A stretch of DNA of 64,000 nucleotides from Bacteroidota bacterium. Lineage in GTDB: Bacteria; Bacteroidota; Bacteroidia; Chitinophagales; Saprospiraceae. The translations under genes and the position numbers were made by a program. Under the pieces are notes generated by a model that saw only the letters and a list, made by a program, of their open reading frames with translations, was not told where the DNA came from and searched no databases. The DNA lies in the NCBI GenBank assembly GCA_020160935.1, contig JAIUPL010000024.1, positions 25,458 through 89,457 on the forward strand. The letters are read 5' to 3'. Shown here piece after piece: positions 53,208-63,039 of this stretch; position 1 is the stretch's first letter; every line of letters begins with the position of its first letter.

Positions 53208-56200
53208 ATGCACCACGATAACGGTATTTGGGTAAGCACCGAAGATTTGATGCGGGAAGAGTCCTTTCTGCAATCGGCGGAAAAAGAGTTTGCGATCGAA
53301 AATATCGATCAGACCGATGGCAAATGGGAAACCAATCGCCGCGACTTCCTGAAACTCCTGGGCTTCGGCCTCGGCGCAGCCACAGTGGCTGCCTCCTGCC
53401 AGATTCCGGTTAAAAAAGCCATTCCGTACGTTACCAAACCCGACGAAATCGTACCGGGCGTGGCCAACTACTTCGCTTCTTCCTTTGTCAATGGCGGCGA
53501 CTACTGCGCCGTACTGGTAAAAACCCGCGAAGGCCGCCCGATCAAAATCGAAGGTAACTCACTGAGCGGCATTACCGGTGGCGGTACCAGCGCCCGCGCA
53601 CAGGCTTCCGTATTGAGCCTGTACGACACGCGCCGTATCCAGTTTGCCGGCAAGGTGAGTGATGGTTCGGTTGAAAAAATGGAATGGGCTGCGCTCGACC
53701 GCGAACTCAAATCCAAACTGGCTACAGGTGGCCCCGTTCGTATCATTGCCAATACGATCATGAGCCCGACGGCGAAACTGGCCCTTGGTGAATTCGTTGC
53801 CAAATACCCGAATACACAGGTCATTTCTTACGACCCCGTATCCAGTGCTGCACTCGTGGAAGCCAACAAACAATCATTCGGCGCCGCAGTGATCCCTTCT
53901 TTCAAATTCGATGCTGCTGATGTAATCGTATCTTTTGGAGCCGACTTCCTTGGCACCTGGATCAGCCCTGTTGAATATGCTCGTGCTTACGCTAAAAACC
54001 GTAAAATCACGGCTAAAGGAGGTAAAATGTCGCGCCACTATCAAGTGGAAAGCCACATGTCGCTCACCGGCTCCAATGCCGACAACCGCGTGATGATCAA
54101 ACCCAGTGAAATGGGCGCGGCCATCGTGGCTCTGTACAACGAACTGGCTGGTACTTCCGGCGGTCCGAAAGTAGGCGACAAAGCCGCGGCAGCCATCAAG
54201 AAAATCGCCAGCGACCTGCGCAACGCACGTGGCAAGTCGCTTGTAGTGAGCGGCTCCAACAATGTGGCAGAGCAGGTGATCGTCAATAAAATCAATGATA
54301 TTCTTGGTAATATCAATACAACGGTCGACTTCACCCGCCCGTCGTACCAGCGTCAGGGCGACGAGCGCGCGCTGAGCGGACTGATCGCTGAAATGAACGC
54401 AGGCCGCGTACAGGTAGCCCTTGTGTGGGGCGCCAACCCAGCCTGGGAACTGCCGCAATCGGCTGATTTCAAAGCGGCTTTTGCAAAAGTACCAGTGCGT
54501 GTTTCTTTCAATACCGTACTCGACGAAACAACGCTGCTGTGCAACTACGCTGCTCCGGCACACCACCAACTGGAATCGTGGGGCGACGTGGAGCCAAAAG
54601 CAGGTTATTTCAGCCTGATTCAGCCTACCATTGCTCCGCTGTTCGAAACCCGCCAGGCAGAACATTCCCTGTTGGAATGGGCCGATAGCACCAACCTGAA
54701 CCGTCAGGACGAGCAACCATACTACCAATACCTGAAATCGCACTGGGCCAGCGACTTGTTCCAGGGCCAGTCGAAATACAGCACGCCTGCCGCTTTCTGG
54801 GATATGAGCCTGCACGATGGCGTGTATGAAAAACCGGCTGGAGATCTGCCCAGCGCTGCTGCATTTGCTGGTACAGTAGATGTAAATGCCGTTACAAAAC
54901 CATCGGGTGCTGAACTGGAAATTTCCTTCTACGAAACCGTCAACATCGGTGGCGGCCAGTACGCCCACAACCCATGGCTGCAGGAAATGCCTGATCCGGT
55001 GAACCGTACCGTTTGGGGCAACTACCTGAACATCCCGGTTGAATCCAATGGCAAAGACCAGATCAATGGCTGGAAAGGCCTCGTCGACGGCGATCAGGTA
55101 GAAGTGGAAGTAAACGGTCAGAAACTGACCTGCACCGTTGTTCGCAACTTCGGCCAGCCGCAAGGCACGGTTTCCATCGCCCTGGGCGGCGGCCGTGAAG
55201 CCGGTGGTTGCGGGGTTACTTACGGCACCAATGTCAATCCTGCCCTCAAAGTTGAAAACGGATTTATCCAATATTACTCTTCCGATGTAAAGGTTTCGGA
55301 CAAAACAGGCGTAGATAAACACTTCGCCTGCGTGCAGCACCACCACACGCTGGGTGTGCACAGCAATGCCGACGCCAACCACAACATCGACGAAGCAGAA
55401 TACTTCCAGGGCTCGTTGACCAAACGCTCCATTATTTTCCAGACCAACCTGAAAGATTTGCAGGAACTGGAAGAAAAAATGGTGGAATTCCACGAGGAGG
55501 CAGCACACCTGAACTCGCAAACACTGTACCCCAGCACCGACGAATGGTTTAAAACCGGCCTGAAATGGGGTATGTACGTCGACCTCAATTCCTGCATCGG
55601 TTGCGGCGCCTGCCAGGTAGCATGCGTGAGCGAAAACAACACCCCGATCGTAGGTAAAAAAGAGGTGGCCCGCCACCACGAGATGACCTGGTTGCGTATC
55701 GACCGCTATTTCTACGGCGATATCGAAAACCCGAAAGTGGTGTACCAGCCGATGATGTGCCAGCACTGCGACAACGCGCCTTGCGAAAACGTTTGCCCGG
55801 TGTCGGCTACCACGCACTCGATGGAAGGCCTCAACCAGATGGCATACAACCGTTGCATCGGTACGCGCTACTGCGCCAACAACTGCCCTTACAAAGTACG
55901 CCGTTTCAACTGGCTCGACTATACTACTGCCGACGTTTGGCCGGCGAACGAAGAACGCGTATTCCATGTGGAAGGCGATGACAAACCGTTCTATGCCGAC
56001 AACCTGACGCGTATGGTGCTCAACCCGGATGTAACGGTTCGCTCGCGCGGTGTGATTGAAAAATGCTCTTTCTGCGTACAACGCATTCAGGAAGGCAAAC
56101 TCACTGCCAAACGCGAAGGCCGCGCAATCATGGACAACGACGTGCGCACGGCTTGCCAAACGGCTTGCCCGACCGGCGCAATCGTGTTCGGCAACCTGAA

Positions 56201-56339
56201 CAACCCGGAAAGCGAAGTCAACAAAAAAGCCAAGGCTGCTGCAGAACTGGCGTACAAAGTGCTGGAAGAAATCAACGTTCGCCCGGCAGTAAGTTACTCT
56301 GCAAAAGTCACCAACACCAACGAAGAACTCTTTTCTTGA
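53208..56339 (+). CDS. actB: Alternative complex III iron-sulfur subunit ActB
   Basis: The ATG at 53208 (MHHDNGIWVS) gives 1043 residues; 19 in-frame codons upstream belong to the palindrome arm. A twin-arginine motif (RRDFLK at 44-49) and a lipobox-like AASC (Cys64) suggest Tat export and lipid anchoring. The first ~730 residues are a molybdopterin-oxidoreductase-like domain that in ActB has no cofactor. The C-terminal part is a four-cluster ferredoxin domain: CIGCGACQVAC, CQHCDNAPCENVCP, CIGTRYCANNCPY and CSFCVQRI. It conducts electrons from the quinol site to ActA. Confidence 0.95.
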   Translation: MHHDNGIWVSTEDLMREESFLQSAEKEFAIENIDQTDGKWETNRRDFLKLLGFGLGAATVAASCQIPVKKAIPYVTKPDEIVPGVANYFASSFVNGGDYCAVLVKTREGRPIKIEGNSLSGITGGGTSARAQASVLSLYDTRRIQFAGKVSDGSVEKMEWAALDRELKSKLATGGPVRIIANTIMSPTAKLALGEFVAKYPNTQVISYDPVSSAALVEANKQSFGAAVIPSFKFDAADVIVSFGADFLGTWISPVEYARAYAKNRKITAKGGKMSRHYQVESHMSLTGSNADNRVMIKPSEMGAAIVALYNELAGTSGGPKVGDKAAAAIKKIASDLRNARGKSLVVSGSNNVAEQVIVNKINDILGNINTTVDFTRPSYQRQGDERALSGLIAEMNAGRVQVALVWGANPAWELPQSADFKAAFAKVPVRVSFNTVLDETTLLCNYAAPAHHQLESWGDVEPKAGYFSLIQPTIAPLFETRQAEHSLLEWADSTNLNRQDEQPYYQYLKSHWASDLFQGQSKYSTPAAFWDMSLHDGVYEKPAGDLPSAAAFAGTVDVNAVTKPSGAELEISFYETVNIGGGQYAHNPWLQEMPDPVNRTVWGNYLNIPVESNGKDQINGWKGLVDGDQVEVEVNGQKLTCTVVRNFGQPQGTVSIALGGGREAGGCGVTYGTNVNPALKVENGFIQYYSSDVKVSDKTGVDKHFACVQHHHTLGVHSNADANHNIDEAEYFQGSLTKRSIIFQTNLKDLQELEEKMVEFHEEAAHLNSQTLYPSTDEWFKTGLKWGMYVDLNSCIGCGACQVACVSENNTPIVGKKEVARHHEMTWLRIDRYFYGDIENPKVVYQPMMCQHCDNAPCENVCPVSATTHSMEGLNQMAYNRCIGTRYCANNCPYKVRRFNWLDYTTADVWPANEERVFHVEGDDKPFYADNLTRMVLNPDVTVRSRGVIEKCSFCVQRIQEGKLTAKREGRAIMDNDVRTACQTACPTGAIVFGNLNNPESEVNKKAKAAAELAYKVLEEINVRPAVSYSAKVTNTNEELFS

Positions 56340-56469
56340 ATGTGTTGATGAAGGTTGATAAGGGTTGATGAAGGTTGATATTCATCGACTCGAAAGAGAT
56401 CGATTCCTGCTTTACCGAGCAGAAAAATATCAACCCTCATCAACCCTTATCAACCCTCATCAACACATT
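56339..56469. repeat. Palindrome with GTTGATGAAG words between actB and actC (copy 1)
   Basis: The left arm begins at the actB stop and repeats GTTGATGAAG/GTTGATAAGG words; the right arm repeats CAACCCTCAT/CAACCCTTAT words. The left arm lacks C and the right lacks G. It ends 31 bases before actC. The same words form the element at 58543-58715. Confidence 0.92.
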
Positions 56470-56500
56470 ACAGAACATCGTTCATAATTAATAAACGATT

Positions 56501-57934
56501 ATGTCTCAAGCAGTAGCGCCAGTTCGGCACGTATTGATTACAGGGAACAAATCCTACCACAACATCACGGAGGATTTGTGCGTACCCACAGAAAAAAGCC
56601 CGACCCGCGAGTGGATCATCGCCTTCGCATTGTCGGCGGCTTTTCTTGGACTGTATGTTTTTGCCATCTGTTGGACAGTATGGAAAGGGATCGGCGAATG
56701 GGGCGCTAACCGCACCATCAACTGGGCCTGGGATATCACCAACTTCGTTTGGTGGATCGGTATCGGCCACGCCGGTACACTCATCTCGGCCATCCTGTTG
56801 TTGTTTCGCCAGCGCTGGCGTACGGGTGTAAACCGTGCGGCAGAGGCTATGACCATTTTCGCCGTTATTTGCGCCGGTCAGTTTCCGATCTTCCACATGG
56901 GTCGCGTTTGGCTGGCGTTCTTCATCTTCCCCTTCCCGAATACGCGCGGGCCGCTGTGGACGAACTTCAACTCACCGCTGCTGTGGGACGTGTTCGCTAT
57001 CTCGACCTACTTCTCCGTATCGCTGCTGTTCTGGTACACAGGCCTCGTGCCTGACCTGGCTACAGTGCGCGACCGCGCTTCGGGCTTCCGCCGTAAAATG
57101 TACGAGTTTTTCTCGTTCGGCTGGACGGGCAGCGCCAAACACTGGCAACGCTGGGAAGCCCTGTCGCTCGTTCTGGCAGGTATTTCCACCCCGCTGGTAC
57201 TTTCTGTACACACGATCGTATCCTTCGACTTTGCGACTTCGGTGATTCCCGGTTGGCACACCACGATTTTCCCGCCTTACTTCGTTGCGGGCGCCGTGTT
57301 CTCCGGCTTCGCCATGGTACAAACGCTGATGGTAATTACCCGTAAAGTACTGAAACTGGAAGATTACATTACGATCAACCACATCGAGTCGATGAACAAG
57401 GTAATCGTACTGACCGGTACGATTGTAGGGGTTGCCTACCTCACCGAGTTGTTCATTGCCTGGTACTCCGGTTATATCTACGAGCAATTTGCTTTCTACA
57501 ACCGCGTATTCGGTATCTACTGGTGGTCGTACTTCGGTATGATGTTCTGCAACGTGGTAAGCCCGCAGTTGTTCTGGTCGCGCAATATCCGCCGCAGCAT
57601 CTGGTGGACATTCTTCCTGAGCATCGTAGTAAATATCGGTATGTGGTTTGAGCGCTTCGTCATCATCGCCACCACACTGGCACGTGATTACTTGCCCTCT
57701 TCCTGGAGTTACTATCGCCCAACCTGGGTGGAAATCTCCATCTTTACCGGTACCCTGGGTCTGTTCTTTACATTGTACCTGATCTTTACCCGCGTAGCGC
57801 CCGTAGTGGCCATTGCCGAGGTAAAATCGATCCTGAAAGTAGCAGGTGATCAGTACATCGGCCCCGATGCCAAGCACGACGGCCATGGCAAATCGCACGG
57901 CAAATCGACGGAAAAGAAAGAGGCAGAACACTAA
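56501..57934 (+). CDS. actC: Alternative complex III quinol-binding membrane subunit ActC
   Basis: The 477-residue protein is an NrfD/PsrC-like integral membrane protein with about ten helices. Typical motifs include VWKGIGEWGANRTINWAWDI, VWWIGIGHAGTLISAILL, FPIFHMGRVWLAFF and FATSVIPGWHTTIFPPYFVA. In complex III of this type ActC is one of the two subunits thought to bind quinol near ActB. The C-terminus ends in a short His/Lys-rich tail (KHDGHGKSHGKSTEKKEAEH). Its stop is followed by actD after 79 bases. Confidence 0.95.
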   Translation: MSQAVAPVRHVLITGNKSYHNITEDLCVPTEKSPTREWIIAFALSAAFLGLYVFAICWTVWKGIGEWGANRTINWAWDITNFVWWIGIGHAGTLISAILLLFRQRWRTGVNRAAEAMTIFAVICAGQFPIFHMGRVWLAFFIFPFPNTRGPLWTNFNSPLLWDVFAISTYFSVSLLFWYTGLVPDLATVRDRASGFRRKMYEFFSFGWTGSAKHWQRWEALSLVLAGISTPLVLSVHTIVSFDFATSVIPGWHTTIFPPYFVAGAVFSGFAMVQTLMVITRKVLKLEDYITINHIESMNKVIVLTGTIVGVAYLTELFIAWYSGYIYEQFAFYNRVFGIYWWSYFGMMFCNVVSPQLFWSRNIRRSIWWTFFLSIVVNIGMWFERFVIIATTLARDYLPSSWSYYRPTWVEISIFTGTLGLFFTLYLIFTRVAPVVAIAEVKSILKVAGDQYIGPDAKHDGHGKSHGKSTEKKEAEH

Positions 57935-58013
57935 GGATTGTTGTTGGCCCATTGCCAGACAACATGCATCAAACAAAAAAACAATTTATCATTGCTAATT
58001 CATCCATCTGAAT

Positions 58014-58547
58014 ATGGCTACTGAAAGTAAGAAAGTCCTGTACGGCCTGTATAACGACGAGGAAGACCTCAAAGGCGCTGTGAAAACAGCCAATGCGGCT
58101 CACCTCGACATCCTGGATGTGTATACACCGTTTCCGGTGCACGGACTCGATCCGATTCTCGGGCTGAAAGAAAGCCGCCTGCACTATCTGGGTTTTATAT
58201 ATGGCGCTATCGGCGCCTCGTTCGGGTTTCTGACCATGACCTGGGTGTTTACCCGCGATTGGCCCATCGTATTCGGTGGTAAACCTTACTGGTCGGTGCC
58301 TGCTTTCATTCCGATCACTTTCGAAATGACGGTATTGTTTGCCGCATGGGGCATGACCATCACTTTCTACACCATTTGTGGAATGTGGCCGGGCGTAAAG
58401 GCTAAATCGCTTGACAATCGTATTACCGACGATAAATTTTGTCTCGCTTTCGACGTGACAAGTGCCACTGACAATGATGTAGACAAACTCAAAGGGTTTT
58501 TCAGCCAAAGCCATGCGGCAGAGGTGAATGTGAAAACGTTGGATTGA
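58014..58547 (+). CDS. actD: Alternative complex III subunit ActD (DUF3341)
   Basis: The 177-residue protein matches DUF3341: an N-terminal cytoplasmic-facing KKVLYGLYNDEEDLKGAVKT and YTPFPVHGLDPILGLKESRL, then two membrane helices (GFIYGAIGASFGFLTMTWVF, FEMTVLFAAWGMTITFYTIC) and a C-terminal soluble tail (DDKFCLAFDVTSATDNDVDK). ActD is a small structural subunit of the complex with no cofactor. It lies between actC and actE in the conserved order. Confidence 0.94.
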   Translation: MATESKKVLYGLYNDEEDLKGAVKTANAAHLDILDVYTPFPVHGLDPILGLKESRLHYLGFIYGAIGASFGFLTMTWVFTRDWPIVFGGKPYWSVPAFIPITFEMTVLFAAWGMTITFYTICGMWPGVKAKSLDNRITDDKFCLAFDVTSATDNDVDKLKGFFSQSHAAEVNVKTLD

Positions 58548-58715
58548 TAAGGGTTGATGAAGGTTGATAAGAGTTGATGAGGGTTGATATTCAGCCACTC
58601 GATGAATGTAAATTCAACCCTTACCACGAGCCTCTATTCATCAACCCTCATCAACACTTATCAACCCTCATCAACTTAATCAACCCTCATCAACCTTCAT
58701 CAACACTTATCAACA
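58543..58715. repeat. Palindrome with GTTGATGAAG words between actD and actE (copy 2)
   Basis: The left arm (58543-58590) overlaps the actD stop and repeats TTGATAAGGG/TTGATGAAGG; the right arm (58637-58715) repeats CAACCCTCAT/CAACACTTAT, with more copies than the left. It ends 12 bases before actE. It shares its words with the actB-actC element. Confidence 0.9.
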
Positions 58716-58727
58716 ATAAGATAATCA

Positions 58728-59540
58728 ATGAAATACGTAATTGGTGTTATTCTCGGCATCGCTTTATTCGCCTGGCTTTTTTCCTTGTGCTCGCCGGCGG
58801 GTAAAAACAAAACCGGGCACGAGTACATGCCGGATATGTACCACCAGGTGGCTTACGAAGCCAACCAGTACAGCGCATACTATTGGAACCACTGGGACGA
58901 TAAAAGCGTGCGCCACAAGGCAGAACTGTCGCAGCCACGTGGTAAAGTGGCTGGTACCATTGCACGTGGCATGACGGGCGTGTACTACAATGGCCCGCTT
59001 GCACTCGATGTGGTGCGTGGAAAAAATGCACCGAATGCCATCGCTGCTCCAGTGAACGGTGAATCGCCCTTCTATTACGAAAATACGGAGGCTGATCGCG
59101 CTCGTTGCGAAGACGAAATGACGGGCAATCCGTTCCCGATTACCCAGGCAGGCCTGGATCGTGCCAAACCGCTGTACAACACCTATTGCGGCATTTGCCA
59201 CGGCGAAAAAGGCGACGGACAGGGCTGGCTCGTTACGATGCCGGACAGCAAATACCCGGCACAGCCCAAAAATCTGATCGGCGACGATATAATCGGCGCT
59301 GGCAACGGTCGCTACTACTTTGCGATTATGTATGGTAGAAACGTGATGGGCGGCTATTCCGACAAACTCTCTTTCGAAGAGCGCTGGCAGGTAATTCACT
59401 ATATTCGTTCGCTGCAGGCCAAATCCAAAAGCCTCGAATACGGTGAAAAAGCCAATACCCTGAGCAATATCGAGCAACCTGCACACGGCGCCGCTTCCGG
59501 CCCCGCACGTGCTGGCCATACCGTAATTGTGCCGCAGTAA
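58728..59540 (+). CDS. actE: Alternative complex III mono-haem cytochrome subunit ActE
   Basis: The 270-residue protein has a hydrophobic N-terminus ending in LFSLCSPAG (Cys21), consistent with a lipid anchor. The haem site is C154GIC157H158 in NTYCGICHGEKGDGQGW, with a Met ligand in the MYGRNVMGGYSDKL segment. ActE is the mono-haem subunit that hands electrons to the oxidase or a soluble carrier. It lies in the conserved order before actF. Confidence 0.94.
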   Translation: MKYVIGVILGIALFAWLFSLCSPAGKNKTGHEYMPDMYHQVAYEANQYSAYYWNHWDDKSVRHKAELSQPRGKVAGTIARGMTGVYYNGPLALDVVRGKNAPNAIAAPVNGESPFYYENTEADRARCEDEMTGNPFPITQAGLDRAKPLYNTYCGICHGEKGDGQGWLVTMPDSKYPAQPKNLIGDDIIGAGNGRYYFAIMYGRNVMGGYSDKLSFEERWQVIHYIRSLQAKSKSLEYGEKANTLSNIEQPAHGAASGPARAGHTVIVPQ

Positions 59541-59621
59541 TATGCGTGTGGATGAACCAAACCGCCTGAAACCCAACTATTTCTACATCAAAATTTATCA
59601 GGTTTTACCTGAATTTGCGAT

Positions 59622-61199
59622 ATGAATCTGACCAATACGCAATTTGTATTTCAAAGCAAGACCAAAAGCGTCCTGATCGGCGGTATGGTACTGGGCGCTC
59701 TGTGCCTTATTTTGACATTCATCGGCGACGATGAATACCATACGCGGTTCTGGACGAACTACCTGCACAACACGGTGTTTTTCACGGGCATCGCCTTCAC
59801 GTCGATGTTCTTCCTGTCAGCCCAAATTACGGCATTTGCAGGCTGGGACTCGCTCGTAAAACGTGTGTGGGAATCCATGAGCCAGTTTATGATGGTAGGG
59901 CTCGCACTGGTAGCCGTTCTGGTTATCGGAGTATGGGGGCATTTCCACCACCTGTACCACTGGAACACACCGGGCATCACCGACCCGAGCAGTCCTATTT
60001 ATGACCACATCATTGCGGGCAAATCGGGCTTCCTCAATGCAGGCTGGTACACCCTGGGCACCCTGGGCTTCCTGGCAGTATGGTTCTTTTGGTCGTACAA
60101 ACTGCGTCAGGCTTCCGTAGAACAGGACACAGAAGAGACAGCATCCCTGTCGTACTACAAGAAACAGCGCAAATGGGCTGCTTCTTTCCTCCCACTGGGC
60201 GGCTTCCTGAGCACAGTCTTTATCTGGCAATCGGTTATGTCGATCGACCCGCACTGGTACAGCACCATGTTTGCATGGTACTCTATGATTTCCATGTGGC
60301 TGGGCGGCTTGTCAATGACAGTTATGCTGATCATTTACCTGAAATCTTTGGGTTATCTCGAGTACGTTACCCGCGATCACCTGCACGATATTGGCAAATA
60401 CCTGTTCGGTATTTCCGTTTTCTGGACTTATCTGTGGTTCGACCAGTTCATGCTGATCTGGTACGCCAACAACGGTGAAGAAACGATCTATTTCAAGGAA
60501 CGTATGAATCACTATCCGGTGCTGTTCTGGGGCAACCTGCTGCTGAACTTCGTTACGCCGTTCCTGATTCTGATGCGCAATGACACCAAACGCAAGTTCG
60601 GTACCATGTTCTTTGTTGCACTGATCGTATTTTTCGGACACTGGTGGGACTACTTCTACATGATCAAACCGGGCGCTCGTATTGCAGCCCATGAAGCGAA
60701 GGAAATTTCCGAAGGCAAAGTGAAAACACACGAAGCCACTTCTTTGGAAAAAGCCGCAGCCGAACCAAAAATGTCGACTACTGAAGCGCAAAGCGACACG
60801 GTCGCCGCAGCCATGCACGCTGCTGAAGACGGTGCTGCCGCTGCACACCATGAAGAAGCCGCCGCACATGCTGCCGCACCGGCCGAAACACACGAGGCCG
60901 CCGCACATGGCGGAGAGGCACATGGTGAGGCTGCACATGGGGAAGGTGAACATGGAGAAGAACACGGTCACGAAGGCGATAAATCCTTTAAAGCAGGATT
61001 CACGCTGCCCGGTTTCCTCGAACTGGGTACCATGATCGGTTTCCTTAGCCTGTTCCTGTTCTTTTTCTTCAACAAACTGAGCAGCGCTTCACTGGTTCCG
61101 TGGAAAGATCCGTATCTGGAAGAAAGTATGCACCACGAAACGGGTGCGCTTATCAATACTGAAGTGGAAGAAAATCAAGGACACGATGATCATCATTGA
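59622..61199 (+). CDS. actF: Alternative complex III membrane subunit ActF with His-rich insertion
   Basis: The 525-residue protein has the ActF/NrfD-like set of about ten helices (LIGGMVLGALCLILTFIGDD, WGHFHHLYHWNTPGITDP, MSIDPHWYSTMFAWYSMISM, LWFDQFMLIWYANNGEE). A low-complexity stretch at about 398-452 is rich in His, Ala and Glu (e.g. HGEAAHGEGEHGEEHGHEG) and separates the main membrane part from the last helix (LELGTMIGFLSLFLFFFF). This could be a metal-buffering loop. ActF is the second membrane subunit flanking the quinol site. It ends the act cluster. Confidence 0.94.
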   Translation: MNLTNTQFVFQSKTKSVLIGGMVLGALCLILTFIGDDEYHTRFWTNYLHNTVFFTGIAFTSMFFLSAQITAFAGWDSLVKRVWESMSQFMMVGLALVAVLVIGVWGHFHHLYHWNTPGITDPSSPIYDHIIAGKSGFLNAGWYTLGTLGFLAVWFFWSYKLRQASVEQDTEETASLSYYKKQRKWAASFLPLGGFLSTVFIWQSVMSIDPHWYSTMFAWYSMISMWLGGLSMTVMLIIYLKSLGYLEYVTRDHLHDIGKYLFGISVFWTYLWFDQFMLIWYANNGEETIYFKERMNHYPVLFWGNLLLNFVTPFLILMRNDTKRKFGTMFFVALIVFFGHWWDYFYMIKPGARIAAHEAKEISEGKVKTHEATSLEKAAAEPKMSTTEAQSDTVAAAMHAAEDGAAAAHHEEAAAHAAAPAETHEAAAHGGEAHGEAAHGEGEHGEEHGHEGDKSFKAGFTLPGFLELGTMIGFLSLFLFFFFNKLSSASLVPWKDPYLEESMHHETGALINTEVEENQGHDDHH

Positions 61200-61217
61200 T
61201 TTGGATGTCGTTATATG

Positions 61218-61390
61218 ATTTGGTGTTTTAGTGTTTTAGTGTTTTGGTGTTTTTGAGGTGCTTCGCTTGGGGCTTTTTAGTAATAATGCCGCGATTTATC
61301 TAAAAATCAAGAGCAACGCACCCCAAAAACACTAAAACCCAAAAACACTAAAACACAAAATCAAAAAAACACCAAAAACGCCAAAAACAT
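61218..61390. repeat. Palindrome with GTTTTAGT tandem words (copy 2), actF-coxB gap
   Basis: The left arm repeats TGTTTTAGTG words and the right arm AACACTAAAA words; the inner stem has GAGGTGCTTCGCTTGG and CAAGAGCAACGCACC. Both outer and inner words match the element at 49670. It separates actF from coxB in the 238-base gap, where a promoter for coxB is not obvious. Confidence 0.88.
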
Positions 61391-61437
61391 ACAAACAATA
61401 ACACCTTCGGGTTAGTTAAAGGAATAAAACTTTATCA

Positions 61438-62940
61438 ATGACAGGGCTTATTATAATTCTCTGCGTTATCCTGATTTCCATTGTTTTGGTTCAAATCGGG
61501 AAAGTAATGGAACTCACCAGCCAGATCAAAGGTGAGCAGGAAGTACTGCGCGACAACAGCAAATGGAATGGCTGGCTTTCACTGGCTTTCATGGTTGTTT
61601 TCCTGGTGGGAGTAGTCGTGTCTGCATGGGCATATCGCAACGAAATGATGGGTTACGGCCCACACCAATCGGCATCCGAACATGGCAGCAAACTCGACAG
61701 CCTCTTTGCATGGACGCTGTTTTTCACCGGTATCGTGTTTGTCATCACGCACATCATGTTGTTCTGGTTTGCCTATAAATACCGTTGGCAGGCTGGCCGC
61801 AAGTCGCAATTCGTTTCACACGACAACCGCCTGGAAATGATCTGGACGGCTATTCCGGCTGTGGTTATGACTTTCCTCGTTGTGCGAGGCCTCGATGCCT
61901 GGAATACGGTAATGGCCGACGTGAAGCCTGATGAGGATTACATGGAAATCGAGGCTACCGGACAACAGTTCAACTGGGTCATCCGTTACCCGGGCCCCGA
62001 TGGCAAACTCGGTACGAAAAATTACAAACTCGTCACTGCCAACAACCAGATTGGTATGGACTTCAACGACCCCAAAGGTTGGGATGATGTGATGCCAGGC
62101 CAGGAACTCCTTCTTCCTGTAGGTAAAAAAGTGCGCGTTCGTATCACCGCCAAGGATGTGCTGCACAACTTTTTCCTGCCGCATTTCCGCGTAAAAATGG
62201 ACGCTATTCCAGGTCTGCCGACGTATTTCGTGTTTACACCGATCAAAACAACTTCGGAGTATCGAAACGAACTGCGCAAGTATCCCGAATACAATGTCCC
62301 GGCCGATCCAGCCGATCCAACTGGCCCGAAACGCTGGGAAAAATTTGAGTATGAGTTGGCCTGCGCCGAACTTTGTGGAAAAGGCCACTACTCGATGAAG
62401 CGGATTTTCCGCGTGGTATCACAGGAAGAATTTGACGAATGGTATAAAAAACAGGAGTCATTCTACTTCACGCAGATCCGCGACAAAGACGAAGACCCGA
62501 ACAAAGGCAAGACCCTGGATGTTGAAGTGGGCATGCGTGCCAAGGCTTTCAGCGAAAGCGTGAAAACCGCAGTAGAATCGGCGGATGCTAATGCTAAAAC
62601 GCTGGTACTCAAGCACGTTAATTTTGAAACAGGCTCTTCAGCGCTTACTGCTGACAGCCGGTACGAACTCGATAACCTGGTGACGGCCATGACTACTTAT
62701 CCGTCGCTCGTGATCGAAGTAGCAGGACATACCGACAACGTCGGAGATCCAGCCGCAAATTTGACCCTGTCGGGCCAGCGCGCCGCCTCCGTTGCAAAAT
62801 ACCTCACAGACCGTGGCATTCCGGCCAGCCGCCTCCGCCCACGCGGATACGGCGACACCAAGCCAGTGGCTGAAAACGACACAGAAGAAAATCGTGCCAA
62901 GAACCGCAGAACGGAGTTCACTATTTTGACTTCTATCTAA
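61438..62940 (+). CDS. coxB: Cytochrome c oxidase subunit II with C-terminal OmpA domain
   Basis: The 500-residue protein has up to four membrane helices (about 3-22, 46-66, 89-115, 135-155), then the CuA cupredoxin domain. The CuA ligands are His243 (VLHNFFLPHF), Cys309, Cys313, His317 and Met320 (CAELCGKGHYSMKR). A linker at about 330-385 leads to an OmpA-like domain at about 388-500: LKHVNFETGSSALTADSRYE, then HTDNVGDPAANLTLSGQRAA and NRAKNRRTEFTI. Asp433 and Arg491 match the peptidoglycan-binding residues of OmpA domains. The fusion would tie the oxidase to the cell wall. Typical CoxB lacks this domain. Confidence 0.92.
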   Translation: MTGLIIILCVILISIVLVQIGKVMELTSQIKGEQEVLRDNSKWNGWLSLAFMVVFLVGVVVSAWAYRNEMMGYGPHQSASEHGSKLDSLFAWTLFFTGIVFVITHIMLFWFAYKYRWQAGRKSQFVSHDNRLEMIWTAIPAVVMTFLVVRGLDAWNTVMADVKPDEDYMEIEATGQQFNWVIRYPGPDGKLGTKNYKLVTANNQIGMDFNDPKGWDDVMPGQELLLPVGKKVRVRITAKDVLHNFFLPHFRVKMDAIPGLPTYFVFTPIKTTSEYRNELRKYPEYNVPADPADPTGPKRWEKFEYELACAELCGKGHYSMKRIFRVVSQEEFDEWYKKQESFYFTQIRDKDEDPNKGKTLDVEVGMRAKAFSESVKTAVESADANAKTLVLKHVNFETGSSALTADSRYELDNLVTAMTTYPSLVIEVAGHTDNVGDPAANLTLSGQRAASVAKYLTDRGIPASRLRPRGYGDTKPVAENDTEENRAKNRRTEFTILTSI

Positions 62941-63039
62941 GCGGACGGGACTATTCCCTCTTGTCAATTGTAATGCATTTTTGAAGCACACCTGACCCTA
63001 TAAGGTTGTACAATTCAAATCAATTTAAATTACCCGGAT

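Noticed and set aside
53874..56159. 761-codon open frame on the minus strand over actB
   Set aside because: It is the shadow of a well-supported ActB gene; its translation has no recognisable domain.
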